Positions 24,119 to 33,224 are shown, counted from the stretch's first letter. The stretch: DNA of 40,000 bases from Xylanivirga thermophila (GCF_004138105.1 NZ_RXHQ01000021.1:1-40000); one strand, 5' to 3'. The notes: a model not told the origin generated them from the sequence alone. Numbers and translations are program-made.

Positions 24119-24280
24119 TATTATTATGGAACAGTTCAGATGGGCATGGACGCAGAGGAATTCTGGCTTATGCCAATTGGACTGTTTTTTGATTTATGGG
24201 CTTGCCACAAGCAATGGCATGGGATCGAAAAGCCGAAGAAAACTCGAACGATTGATGATATTATCCCACCAGGCATATAA
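24077..24280 (+). CDS. gpT extension of the tail chaperone, made by -1 frameshift
   Basis: After a -1 shift at A AAA AAC the ribosome would continue in a 67-codon open frame (HGSRVTDAEVFTRLYYY ... DAEEFWLMPIGLFFDLWACH ... IDDIIPPGI) to the stop at 24278-24280. This gives a gpGT fusion of about 191 residues, as in lambda and many Gram-positive siphophages. The extension is acidic and aromatic, with the 'EEFW.M..G.FFDLW' pattern common in such T domains. It has no start codon or ribosome site of its own, which supports synthesis by frameshift only. Confidence 0.85.
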   Translation, partial: HGSRVTDAEVFTRLYYYGTVQMGMDAEEFWLMPIGLFFDLWACHKQWHGIEKPKKTRTIDDIIPPGI

Positions 24281-24304
24281 AGCACATTATTTTCTTATTA
24301 GATA

Positions 24305-24333
24305 TTGACTTAATGTAACACATGTGATACATT
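24305..24333 (+). promoter_or_regulatory. Promoter of the 24400 moron gene
   Basis: TTGACT (24305-24310) and TACATT (24328-24333) are spaced by 17 bases, a good housekeeping-type promoter. It lies inside the first of two 30-base palindromes, so a bound repressor would block it directly. Confidence 0.7.
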
Positions 24334-24377
24334 AAGTTCAAGAAGTGATTTAATGTAACATATATGTGTCATTAAAT
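24308..24377. promoter_or_regulatory. Two tandem 30-bp palindromic operators
   Basis: Site 1 (24308-24337) has outer arms ACTTAATGT and ACATTAAGT; its two 15-base halves match at 14 positions. Site 2 (24348-24377) has arms ATTTAATG and CATTAAAT; its halves match at 13 of 15. The sites share the core TTAATGTAACA, are separated by ten bases, and their centres are 40 bp apart. Site 1 covers the promoter and site 2 the likely transcript start, the usual layout of repressor operators. Confidence 0.75.
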
Positions 24378-24399
24378 TGATATTGAAAGGAGAATTATG

Positions 24400-24831
24400 A
24401 TGGGTATTAAAGAAGAATTTATGAAAAAGACTAAGATGCTTGATGTCCATAATGGTAAAAATGGAGTTGAAGAGGTTATGGATTATTTGGTTGATCCAGC
24501 AACCGTGTTCAAAATGATAATTGCATCAGAGATGGAATTACCCGTATTAACATTAATAGCAAAGGATTTAGAAAAGAAGTTTGATGAAAATTCTAATTTT
24601 CCTGTTGTTGTTACTGATGATAACCAAAATACAACTGCCAGACAGAATGTGGGACGAATGATTAAATTCATTATGGCACAATACGGATATACACCAGTTG
24701 ATGGAGGATTATCAGAACGAGCGAGAATACCTGCTATATCAGGTTCAAAGTATTTTTCTACAAGCGGCATCTATAAAAAAACAGATGAAGCTAAATATCA
24801 AATTGAGATAATATCTAGAAAAATTGAGTAA
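24400..24831 (+). CDS. Unknown protein between tail chaperone and tape measure (moron)
   Basis: The protein has 143 residues and I do not recognise it. It has a helical N-terminal half (VEEVMDYLVDPATVFKMIIASEMELPVLTLIAKDL) and a C-terminal part with TARQNVGRMIKFIMAQYGYTPVDGGLSERARIP and SKYFSTSGIYKK. There is no signal peptide or membrane segment. ATG 24400 is seven bases from ggag; ATG 24397 is possible. The gene interrupts the otherwise universal chaperone-tape-measure neighbourhood and has its own promoter, two palindromic operators and a terminator. It is therefore an independently controlled inserted gene, likely useful in the lysogen, for example in exclusion or anti-defence; that role is speculative. 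It could also be the factor that binds the operators. Confidence 0.65.
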   Translation: MGIKEEFMKKTKMLDVHNGKNGVEEVMDYLVDPATVFKMIIASEMELPVLTLIAKDLEKKFDENSNFPVVVTDDNQNTTARQNVGRMIKFIMAQYGYTPVDGGLSERARIPAISGSKYFSTSGIYKKTDEAKYQIEIISRKIE

Positions 24832-24955
24832 CAGTAATAGCTCTAAACAGAATTATAGATTCATGCAGTTAATCTTGTATTAACAATAGATTGGCACTTA
24901 TGGAATTTATCCTTAAGCAAATTAAAGGAAAAAATAATAACTAGTATTATATTAT

Positions 24956-24982
24956 GGAGCAATCAGAAGATTGCTCCTTTTT
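24956..24982 (+). terminator. Terminator after the moron gene
   Basis: GGAGCAATC pairs perfectly with GATTGCTCC around an AGAA loop and is followed by TTTTT. The 120 bases between the gene stop and the hairpin are AT-rich with nothing recognised. Confidence 0.88.
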
Positions 24983-25015
24983 CATGTATGCATTTTAAAG
25001 TAGGGAGGTGAAGGT

Positions 25016-27436
25016 ATGGCGGACAATTTTGGATTGAAAATAGGCGTCGAGGGCGAGCGTGAGTTTAAGAACGCCCTACGAGATATCAATCAGTCCTTTA
25101 AGGTGCTGGGCAGTGAAATGGCACTTGTGACCAGCCAGTTTGATAAAAACGATAAATCTATCCAGTCGGTCACTGCTCGTAATGCGGTTTTGAATAAAGA
25201 AATCGACGCACAGAAAGAAAAGATTTCAACCCTTAAGGCCGCTCTTGATAATGCCACCTCCTCTTTCGGTGAAAATGACCGCCGCACTCAAAACTGGCAG
25301 ATTCAGCTGAACAGAGCTCAGGCAGAACTCAATAATATGGAGCGTGAACTTCAGCAGTCTGCGGTTGAAGCAGATAATCTCGGTGAAGAGTTAGACAACT
25401 CAGGCAAAAGTGCGGAAGATTCTGGAGGTAAATTTGAAAAGCTTGGTGGTATACTCAAGGGCATCGGTGTGGCTATGGGCACAGTTGCAGTTGCTGCTGG
25501 AGCTGCTGCTATAAAATTGGGTAAAGAGGTAGTTACCCAGTTTGGAGAATTGGAACAAAACCTAGGTGGCTCAGAAGCAGTCTTTGGAGCGTATGCTGCT
25601 TCAATTCAAAAAACCGGTGAAGAAGCCTATAGAAATCTCGGAATTTCCCAAAGTGAGTATTTGGCAACGGCTAATAAAATGGGTGCATTGTTCCAAGGCT
25701 CTGGCATTGAACAGCGAAAAAGTCTTGAATTGACAGAAAAAGCGATGCAACGTGCAGCAGATATGGCATCCGTTATGGGTATAGATATGTCCGCTGCCAT
25801 GGAAGCGGTTACGGGAGCGGCAAAAGGCAACTTTACCATGATGGATAACTTAGGTGTTGCCATGAATGCTACAAACATCGAAGCTTATGCTCTTGCTAAG
25901 GGACTAGATTTCACTTGGAATACCGCTACACAAGCGGAAAAAGCGGAAGTCGCAATGCAGATGTTTTTTGAGAACACACAGCAGTATGCCGGAAACTTTG
26001 CGAGAGAGTCAACTGAGACCATTTCTGGTTCTATTGGGTTATTACAAGCTGCACTTGGCTCTTTTACAGCAGGACTCGGTAACGCTAATGCAGACATGAC
26101 AAATTTGACGGAAAATCTTGTGGATGCATTCCGTGCAGTCGTTAAAAATATCGTGCCTGTTTTAGAAAACATCGTAACCGCACTCCCGCCTGCGTTCGAT
26201 GCGATTTTAACAGCAATAGGTGACCTGCTTCCGATGTTGTTGGAAACTGTCACGAGCCTGTTCACGCAGGTGTTGGAGACACTCTTGAACTTATTGCCTG
26301 AACTGATTCCAGCGGCAGTAGATGCAGTAATGACGATTGTCGGTGCGTTGATTGATAATCTTCCACTGCTCATAAATGCAGCAATAGAACTGGTAACCGC
26401 ACTTGTGGAGGGTATTGGCATGGCTCTACCGCAACTCATACCCGCAGCAGTTTCGGCAGTCACGCAGATTGTTCAAGGATTAATGGATAACCTACCACTT
26501 ATTTTGGATGCCGCTTTGCAGTTGATTATAGGATTGGCACAGGGATTGGTAGATGCAATACCTCAACTAACATCTGCCTTACCTGTCATCATAAAAGCAA
26601 TAGTGGATTTTATAGTGGAATCCATTCCACAGATTATTGATGCAGGTATTCAATTATTGACTTCACTGGTTACAGCACTACCTACTATCATCACAGCAAT
26701 CGTGGAAGCAATCCCGCAGATTATCGACAGTATTATCAGTGCAGTTATTGGGTCAATTCCATTGATTATAGATGCGGGCATACGTCTATTAATATCGCTC
26801 ATACAGGCACTCCCACAAATTATCACTACTGTGGTTGGGGCTATTCCGAAAATAATAACATCCTTGGTAAACGCTATTGTAGGTAACATCGACAAGATCA
26901 TCTTGGCCGGTGTTCAGCTGTTTGTGGCATTAATTGCGAATCTTCCAAGGATAATAGTAGAGATCGTCAAGGCTGTTCCTCAGATTATTTCAGGATTGGT
27001 CAATGCTTTTACCAGTTATATAAGCCAGATGGCTAAAGTAGGTGGAAACTTAATCAAAGGTCTGTGGCAAGGTATTTCAGATGCAGGTGCATGGCTATGG
27101 AGTAAAATCTCTGGATTTTTCGGCAACGTTGTATCAAAGATTAAGAATTTCTTCGGCATCAGTTCACCTTCAAAGCTATTTGCTGGAATTGGCCACAATA
27201 TGGGTGAAGGTATCGGTGTAGGTTTTGAGGATGCAATGACAGCAGTTTCAAGGGATATGCAAAATGCTGTACCAACTAGTTTTGATTTTAATTACAGAGG
27301 TTTATCTGGGCAAGGGAATGCCAATGGTACAAATATCACTCAAAATATCTCTGTTGTGTCACCAAAGCCTCTATCTGAAAAAGAATTAGCCAGGGAATTC
27401 AAAAATCTGTCTCGCAAACTGGCACTAGAATATTAA
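25016..27436 (+). CDS. Tail tape measure protein
   Basis: The protein has 806 residues. The N-terminal about 140 residues form a coiled coil (REFKNALRDINQSFKVLG to ELNNMERELQQ). A glycine/alanine-rich membrane-like stretch follows near 155-170 (GVAMGTVAVAAGAAAIKLG). The middle (about 430-665) consists of hydrophobic helical repeats of 44 residues, each with LP-x-I/L-I and IDAGI-type segments. The C-terminus (ISDAGAWLWSKISGFFGNVVSKIKNFFGISSPSKLF ... GIGVGFEDAM) is typical of the family. It fixes tail length and is ejected with the DNA. gggaggtga precedes the start. No lytic or peptidase domain is evident. Confidence 0.95.
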   Translation: MADNFGLKIGVEGEREFKNALRDINQSFKVLGSEMALVTSQFDKNDKSIQSVTARNAVLNKEIDAQKEKISTLKAALDNATSSFGENDRRTQNWQIQLNRAQAELNNMERELQQSAVEADNLGEELDNSGKSAEDSGGKFEKLGGILKGIGVAMGTVAVAAGAAAIKLGKEVVTQFGELEQNLGGSEAVFGAYAASIQKTGEEAYRNLGISQSEYLATANKMGALFQGSGIEQRKSLELTEKAMQRAADMASVMGIDMSAAMEAVTGAAKGNFTMMDNLGVAMNATNIEAYALAKGLDFTWNTATQAEKAEVAMQMFFENTQQYAGNFARESTETISGSIGLLQAALGSFTAGLGNANADMTNLTENLVDAFRAVVKNIVPVLENIVTALPPAFDAILTAIGDLLPMLLETVTSLFTQVLETLLNLLPELIPAAVDAVMTIVGALIDNLPLLINAAIELVTALVEGIGMALPQLIPAAVSAVTQIVQGLMDNLPLILDAALQLIIGLAQGLVDAIPQLTSALPVIIKAIVDFIVESIPQIIDAGIQLLTSLVTALPTIITAIVEAIPQIIDSIISAVIGSIPLIIDAGIRLLISLIQALPQIITTVVGAIPKIITSLVNAIVGNIDKIILAGVQLFVALIANLPRIIVEIVKAVPQIISGLVNAFTSYISQMAKVGGNLIKGLWQGISDAGAWLWSKISGFFGNVVSKIKNFFGISSPSKLFAGIGHNMGEGIGVGFEDAMTAVSRDMQNAVPTSFDFNYRGLSGQGNANGTNITQNISVVSPKPLSEKELAREFKNLSRKLALEY

Positions 27437-27449
27437 AGGAGGTCTGGCA

Positions 27450-28301
27450 GTGGAACTTACTTATATTAACTCAAGCGGTGAGAGTATCACCCTAAAACAA
27501 AGCCGCCCGTATTTTCTTACCAAGATAGACGGAACAGGCAACATACGCCAGACCGTTAATACATTTAAGGCACCGGATCAAGACGGTGCTTTTTATATTT
27601 CCTCCACACTGGATATGCGTAATATCACGCTAGAAGGTACGGTCGTAGCGGATTATCTTGACGAGGCTTATGTACGGAGACAGAGATTTCTTAAGATATT
27701 TACTCCAAAAATGCGAGGGACTCTTTTGTATCGTGGACGGCAAATTGCTTGTGTGGTAGAGGAAGCAGGTTTTACTGTTTCTACTAGGCAACGCATACCA
27801 AACTTCTTTGTAAGTTTACTATGTCCATCCCCTTTCTTCGAAACATTAGATGAGGTGAGAGAGGAACTGGCATCATGGATACCTCTGTTTGAGTTTGAAT
27901 TGGAGATACCAGTAAGTGGTATGGAGTTTGGAATGCGTCAGCCGAACCAAATCATCACAGTAGAAAACATTGGTGATGTATCTTGTGGATGCGAAATCGT
28001 ATTTCGAGCACTGGGTACGGTTACCAACCCTGAACTACTAAACATAGACACGGGAGAATATATCCGCCTTCTCACTACAATGAGTGCTGGTGATGAACTT
28101 CGTGTGTATACCCATTTCGCTGGTAAGCGTGTGGTCCAGGTTGTAGGGTCAACGGTTACAAATGCTTTTTCACTATTGGACACCAATTCAACGTTTTTTC
28201 AGCTTGCTGCAGGTACTAACACACTGCGCTATGACGCTTCAGTTAATATGGAACTGTTGGAGGTCAGTATTTACTTTCGTCCACAATTTCTGGGGGTGTG
28301 A
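27450..28301 (+). CDS. Distal tail protein (Dit-like)
   Basis: The protein has 283 residues and starts at GTG 27450 with aaaggaggt upstream. The pattern (ITLKQSRPYFLTKIDG, APDQDGAFYISSTLDMRNITLEGTVVAD, FLKIFTPKMRGTLLYRGRQIACVVEEAGF, LLCPSPFFETLDE) is that of siphophage Dit proteins, the hexameric hub joining tail tube and tip. The gene lies directly after the tape measure, as expected. The tail tip gene starts two bases after its stop. Confidence 0.92.
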   Translation: MELTYINSSGESITLKQSRPYFLTKIDGTGNIRQTVNTFKAPDQDGAFYISSTLDMRNITLEGTVVADYLDEAYVRRQRFLKIFTPKMRGTLLYRGRQIACVVEEAGFTVSTRQRIPNFFVSLLCPSPFFETLDEVREELASWIPLFEFELEIPVSGMEFGMRQPNQIITVENIGDVSCGCEIVFRALGTVTNPELLNIDTGEYIRLLTTMSAGDELRVYTHFAGKRVVQVVGSTVTNAFSLLDTNSTFFQLAAGTNTLRYDASVNMELLEVSIYFRPQFLGV

Positions 28302-28303
28302 GT

Positions 28304-30220
28304 ATGGAACTATATATCTTTAATACAAACCGGGAGCTTGTGGGCATCATGGAATCTTTTGAATATCTTCGATGGACACGGCGTTATTCTCAGTGTGGTT
28401 CATTTGAATTAAAAGCCATAGCCACACAAGAGAATGCCGAACTTCTAAAAGAAGGAAATATCATTTGGAAGAACGATGATGAAGAAGCTGGGATTATTGA
28501 GCATCTTTCCTTGTCTCAGACGGATCAGGAATTTATTACGGTAAGTGGTCGCTTTGCCACGTCCTTTCTTGCTAGACGCATTATATGGCAAACGGAGAAA
28601 TTGTCCGGTGACATTTCTGATTGTGTGGAGCAACTTATAGAAAATAATCTTATCAATCCTTCTGATGTAGCAAGAAAGATCAGCGGTATATCCTTTTCAT
28701 CCCCAAGCCTGGATATACCCATTAGCACCCAGATTTCGTACCGCAACTTGATGGACGCAGTGACGGAACTATGTGAAGTTTCGGAGGTTGGTATCAAGAC
28801 TATTTTTACTCCTGAAACAGGGGTTTTTACAATGATGCTGTATAAGGGGACTGAATCACAGGCAGTGTTCTCTAAGGAGTATGAGAACCTAACTGAGCAG
28901 GTTTATACAGTAAGTGCAGCAGATTTTGCTAACACTGCTCTTATAGGTGGAGAGGGTGAAGGTGCAGAGCGGACATTTGTAGCAATTACAAGTGGGTCGG
29001 GAGAAACTCGACATGAGATTTTTGTGGATGCTAAAGACCTACGGGCAGAAGATTTTGGAGTGGACTATATCAATACGCTGATTTTTCGTGGGCAGAGCAA
29101 GCTAAATGAGCAAGTAATACGATATTCCTTTGATACATCAGTTAACCCACATGGCAACCTTACTTATAAGGTAGACTTTGACCTTGGGCAGGTTGTTAAG
29201 GTTATTTCCAAAGCATGGGGTGTATCTATGACAACACGAATCGCTGAAGTGGAGGAGACATATGACGCGGACGGTCAAAGCATCAGTGTAGTATTCGGAA
29301 AGAGCGAGCTAACAATAGCTCAAAAAATTCGCTCTGATATGAGTGAGATTAAAACTGCATTATCTGCCCCAACTGGCATCTCTGATATTGCAGAAGCGTT
29401 AGGCAATGTGTCAGAAACACTTGGAGATATTCATGACCTTGACCCCAATATCCAAGGAGATACTGTTACCGATAGTATCAACAATCTGTTTGGGAAACTG
29501 CCCTCACTTGAGGTAATTGTTGGAGAAGGAGCTATATCGATCGGTCAGTATGCCCTGCACCATATGAGTCCTGGAGATGCTTTTTATTTCACCTCATGGA
29601 GCGGCAACAAATTCAGTGATCAGCCAAGCGATGACGGGCATGTCTTTTTGGTAAAGCATAGCGGGGATAACACGGGAAACGGATATCAGCGGGCAATGGG
29701 ATTTTTTATATCTCGCAACACAATGACGTTTTATGTGATATCTGTTTTTGTATTTAACAATCCGTCTGGTGAAGCGAACTGGTTGAATATTAATAACGAT
29801 CCAATAACTACAGCACGGATTGCAAATGGAGCGGTCACTGGTGCCAAGATTGCAGAACGAACGATTACTGCAACTAAAATCTCCTCTGCGTTTACTGATT
29901 ACTCTATGACAGAACAAAACACAGGGCGTCTATGGATAGATGGTAAGGTAATATATCGAAAAGTTGTAAACCTCGGCTCCCTTCCCAATGCTACTCCTGG
30001 GAGCGTAGCCCATGGTATTGCAAACCTAAGTACAGTTGTTAGTTTATCCGGCTTTGCAACAAATGGCACCAACTTCTTGCCACTACCGCTTGCACGGTAT
30101 AACAACTTCGCTTCACAAATCGGTCTCTATGTGGATAAAACAAATGTCGTTGTTGAACCAGGTATTGACCGGACAGATTATACGGGCTACGTGGTTATCG
30201 AGTATACGAAAACCATCTAG
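28304..30220 (+). CDS. Tail tip protein, ReqiPepy6 Gp37-like, with receptor-binding C-terminus
   Basis: The protein has 638 residues. The first about 350 (MELYIFNTNRELVGIMESFEYLRWTRRYSQCGSFELKA, GIIEHLSLSQ, TSFLARRI) belong to the Gp37-like siphovirus family that replaces the classical Tal protein at the tail tip. From about residue 385 the sequence changes to fibre-like material, including an alternating segment TARIANGAVTGAKIAERTITATKIS near residue 510 and a beta-rich end. The C-terminal half is thus a likely host-binding part. ATG 28304 is chosen over GTG 28298 because of its better distance from ggggtg. No endopeptidase motif is seen. Confidence 0.88.
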   Translation: MELYIFNTNRELVGIMESFEYLRWTRRYSQCGSFELKAIATQENAELLKEGNIIWKNDDEEAGIIEHLSLSQTDQEFITVSGRFATSFLARRIIWQTEKLSGDISDCVEQLIENNLINPSDVARKISGISFSSPSLDIPISTQISYRNLMDAVTELCEVSEVGIKTIFTPETGVFTMMLYKGTESQAVFSKEYENLTEQVYTVSAADFANTALIGGEGEGAERTFVAITSGSGETRHEIFVDAKDLRAEDFGVDYINTLIFRGQSKLNEQVIRYSFDTSVNPHGNLTYKVDFDLGQVVKVISKAWGVSMTTRIAEVEETYDADGQSISVVFGKSELTIAQKIRSDMSEIKTALSAPTGISDIAEALGNVSETLGDIHDLDPNIQGDTVTDSINNLFGKLPSLEVIVGEGAISIGQYALHHMSPGDAFYFTSWSGNKFSDQPSDDGHVFLVKHSGDNTGNGYQRAMGFFISRNTMTFYVISVFVFNNPSGEANWLNINNDPITTARIANGAVTGAKIAERTITATKISSAFTDYSMTEQNTGRLWIDGKVIYRKVVNLGSLPNATPGSVAHGIANLSTVVSLSGFATNGTNFLPLPLARYNNFASQIGLYVDKTNVVVEPGIDRTDYTGYVVIEYTKTI

Positions 30221-30237
30221 GAAGGAGGAATTTTTGT

Positions 30238-30741
30238 ATGGAGAAAAGCGGTTTTTTTAATTCATCCGATGGAGATAGAGTCTATGATGCCACGGATTTT
30301 GCAGCATACTTTGGAAGTCTTGTTTCAAACGGGATATTTTATAAAACAGCTACAAATCTGCAGGTATCACCAGGGATGGGATTGGCAGTAAGCGTGGCGG
30401 CTGGAAGTGCGTGGATTAATGGATATAGATATGAGAATACAGATGCGTTAAATATGCCCCTCGCTACAGCGCACGGTAGCAATCCACGCATCGATCGGAT
30501 TGTTGTTCGCTTAAGCCAAATCAGCAGGAATATTCAGCTTGCAGTTGTTACAGGGACTCCAGCTGCTACACCAGTGGCTCCAGACTTAACAAGAACCAGC
30601 GATGTATATGAACTCGGTATTGCAGAAGTTCTTGTACCTGCTGCGGCTACATCAATAGCAGCAAATAACATTACTGATACCAGATTAAACACCAGCCTTT
30701 GTGGGTTAGTGAACTCATTGGTATCGGCGGTTTACGAGTGA
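30238..30741 (+). CDS. Baseplate/tail structural protein
   Basis: The protein has 167 residues. The beginning MEKSGFFNSSDGDRVYDATDFAAYFGSLVSNGIFY, then AAGSAWINGYRYENTDALNMPL and RIDRIVVRLSQISRNIQLAV, is a frequently seen pattern in Firmicute siphophage structural genes lying between tail tip and fibre genes. Function is probably part of the baseplate or fibre attachment. A strong gaaggagg precedes it. Confidence 0.75.
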   Translation: MEKSGFFNSSDGDRVYDATDFAAYFGSLVSNGIFYKTATNLQVSPGMGLAVSVAAGSAWINGYRYENTDALNMPLATAHGSNPRIDRIVVRLSQISRNIQLAVVTGTPAATPVAPDLTRTSDVYELGIAEVLVPAAATSIAANNITDTRLNTSLCGLVNSLVSAVYE

Positions 30742-30752
30742 GGTGAATTTCT

Positions 30753-33224
30753 ATGGCAACCTATCAAGCGATAAATGCTTGTACATGGCGTAATGGCAGT
30801 TGGATTGCGGGTGTAACCGACTACGTTCGACAAGGGGTTTATGCCCCAGCCAATAATTATGAGAATGTTGGTGCCATGTTATTTGACCTTACAAGTATTC
30901 GAAATACCTATGCAAACTATTATCCTACCTCTGCCAGTATTCGTCTTGTTAGGATAGCTGCAGGTGATTGGGGTTCAGCCAGAACGATAACACTTTATGC
31001 TGGAAATGCATATGGTTTGCCATCTCCTAGTTCGGGTACCAGCATATCCGGGAGTAGACCTACGAAAGTTACTTCTGGATATAGCTATACTGTTTCTGCC
31101 GGACAGGGTACAAAGGATATCGCAATTTCCACCGCACTCATTGATTCCATCGGTAGTGGAGCTAGTAATTGTTTATTCATGGATGCTGGCTCCAGCACAC
31201 TAAACTATATGGGATTTCGAGCTAGAGATGATTTAAGCCAGATAGTGTTAACCATTAACTGGGCAATAAGAACCACAGCTTGTAGTGCTCCGACATCCTG
31301 TTCATTGAGTGCAACCCTCTCGGAGGACAATGTTACATTATCATGGAGTGGTGCTTCCGGTGGTACAAATAATGCCATCTCCTCCTACGAGATACAGTAT
31401 AGTGATTCTGCTGACAATTTGAATTGGGGATCGTGGACAGCACTAACTACAGTAACCACCACGGCCACTAGTGGCAGCTTGTCAGTTGCACCACCATCAA
31501 CACGGGGTAATTATCGTAGGTTTCGGGTGCGAACTCGAGGTACAGCAGGAGCAAGTTATTATTCAGGCTGGAGAGTATCATCGAACTCTGTTCGCAGAAA
31601 CACAGTTCCTAGCCCACCAACTACAGTGACTGCTACTCCAATCAATTATAGTGATGAAACAATCACGCTTACTTGGAGCGGCGCTTCTGGAAGTACGAGT
31701 GCAATCAAGGGATACCAGATTGCTAGTCGAACATCTACGGATAACAGCACATGGAGTTCATGGAATGTTCTAACCATTTTAGCCCTATCGGCCAGTGGAG
31801 GTAGTTATAACCCTAACGTGTCACGAGTTCCAGGAACATATACTCAATTTGGTGTATGGACGATAGATAATCTCGATGTCTACTCCTCGGAAAAAATCAG
31901 TAATAGCATCTACTGTGATATCACGGCTTGTGGAGCACCGACCGCTTGCTCGGTAAGTTCAACTTTAGCTGAAGGAAATGTTAATCTTTCATGGAGTGGT
32001 GCATCCAGTGGAGCAGGCAACACCATCACATCCTATGAGATTCAATATAGTGACTCGGCAGATAACAGCACATGGGGAGCATGGACAGCATTAACAATAG
32101 TGGTTACCTCAACAACAAGTGGCAGCGTAGTTGTTAGCCCACCGACAACTCGCGGTTATTACCGTAGGTTTAGAGTTAGGACACGTGGTACGGCTGGAGA
32201 GAGTTTTTATTCTGACTGGACTATATCTAGCAACACTGTCCGCAGAAATACACTGCCCATTCCGCCTACTTCTTTCACTGCTACTCCGCCAATATATGAG
32301 ACGAATACAGTAACTCTTATGTGGAGCGGAACGATACCGGGAACCAGTGCCATCAAGCAATATGTTATTCAACAAGCTACATCAGCAGACGGTATAAATT
32401 GGTCGGTATATGAAGCATTGACTACTATTATTTCAAGTGCTACTTCAGGTACCCATCAGGTAAATGCTTCCCCGGTACCTGGAATGTATACCCGCTATCG
32501 AATAAGCGTAACAGATACACTTGATGCAGTTTCAAGCCATGTGGTTAGTAACACGGTAAAGAAAAACAGTCCGCCTGCTGCTCCGATCATCGTCAGTCCT
32601 ATGACCGGAAAGTCTACTTATAACACTATACCACGCTTTATGATTACTACAGGCACTGAACCAGACGGTCAGACACAGATTGTGGAAGTAAAGATTGATT
32701 CAGGTGAGTGGGTTAATAGTGTGGATAATCCTGAGAGATTTTCTACGAGTGGCTATCTGGGAAATGGTGTTAGTACGGTGTACAAAGCGGAACCGCTTGC
32801 AGTAGGAAACCATACTGTAACCTTCCGCTGCCTTGATAGTGATATTGAGTCGGCAAGCACAGAAGTTGTCAGGACATTTACTATATTACCGCCACCTTTT
32901 GAAACGATTACTGCAAATGAGACTGTTGTAAAGGCAGCACATATTCAGACGCTTCGAACCGCTTTAAATATAGTGCTAAGTTATTACAACTTATCCCCTG
33001 TAATTTGGAGTGAAGAGATTATTGCTGGAAGAACAACAGTTAAAAAATGGCCATTTCACATTACTGAAATCCGAAAGGCTGTTGATACTATCATTACAGT
33101 GGTTAATGGTTTTGACTCTTCTGCAGCATTTGATATACCACCTGTGACATGGCTCCCTATTGGAACAGGGCGTCCAAAGGCGGATGTGATGCAACAAATC
33201 CACGATCTTATACTGATGCTGTAA
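30753..33224 (+). CDS. Large tail fibre/appendage protein with fibronectin-III-like repeats
   Basis: The protein has 823 residues. Residues 1-170 form a DNRLRE-like beta domain (MLFDLTSIRNTYANYYPTSASIRLVRI). Four fibronectin-type III-like domains follow as an A-B-A-B series: A units begin near residues 176 and 392 (ACSAPTSC / ACGAPTAC), B units near 285 and 500 (PSPPTTVTATP / PIPPTSFTATP). The A-B pair has been duplicated with an exact spacing of 216 residues. A further beta domain (about 605-705) and a C-terminal helical module (AAHIQTLRTALNIVLSYYN ... ADVMQQIHDLILML) finish it. Such proteins decorate tails or bind surface polysaccharide; there is no catalytic motif. It is followed by a terminator. 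Confidence 0.85.
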   Translation: MATYQAINACTWRNGSWIAGVTDYVRQGVYAPANNYENVGAMLFDLTSIRNTYANYYPTSASIRLVRIAAGDWGSARTITLYAGNAYGLPSPSSGTSISGSRPTKVTSGYSYTVSAGQGTKDIAISTALIDSIGSGASNCLFMDAGSSTLNYMGFRARDDLSQIVLTINWAIRTTACSAPTSCSLSATLSEDNVTLSWSGASGGTNNAISSYEIQYSDSADNLNWGSWTALTTVTTTATSGSLSVAPPSTRGNYRRFRVRTRGTAGASYYSGWRVSSNSVRRNTVPSPPTTVTATPINYSDETITLTWSGASGSTSAIKGYQIASRTSTDNSTWSSWNVLTILALSASGGSYNPNVSRVPGTYTQFGVWTIDNLDVYSSEKISNSIYCDITACGAPTACSVSSTLAEGNVNLSWSGASSGAGNTITSYEIQYSDSADNSTWGAWTALTIVVTSTTSGSVVVSPPTTRGYYRRFRVRTRGTAGESFYSDWTISSNTVRRNTLPIPPTSFTATPPIYETNTVTLMWSGTIPGTSAIKQYVIQQATSADGINWSVYEALTTIISSATSGTHQVNASPVPGMYTRYRISVTDTLDAVSSHVVSNTVKKNSPPAAPIIVSPMTGKSTYNTIPRFMITTGTEPDGQTQIVEVKIDSGEWVNSVDNPERFSTSGYLGNGVSTVYKAEPLAVGNHTVTFRCLDSDIESASTEVVRTFTILPPPFETITANETVVKAAHIQTLRTALNIVLSYYNLSPVIWSEEIIAGRTTVKKWPFHITEIRKAVDTIITVVNGFDSSAAFDIPPVTWLPIGTGRPKADVMQQIHDLILML
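31278..32573 (+). repeat. Tandem 648-bp duplication inside the fibronectin-like gene
   Basis: The A-B domain pair starting at 31278 is repeated in frame from 31926. Segments such as SYEIQYSDSADN, RRFRVRTRGTAG and SSN(S/T)VRRNT occur in both copies at the same offset of 648 bases. Confidence 0.88.

Noticed and set aside
24126-24308. 60-residue forward ORF after the tail chaperone
   Set aside because: It is in the wrong frame; the true product of this stretch is the -1 frameshift extension ending at 24280.
25885-26463. 192-residue reverse-strand ORF in the tape measure gene
   Set aside because: Shadow of the repetitive hydrophobic coding sequence on the other strand; no ribosome site or family match.
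31278-32573. Repeats resembling a CRISPR array
   Set aside because: The repeats are in-frame protein domain duplications of 648 bp with no short constant repeat and spacer pattern.
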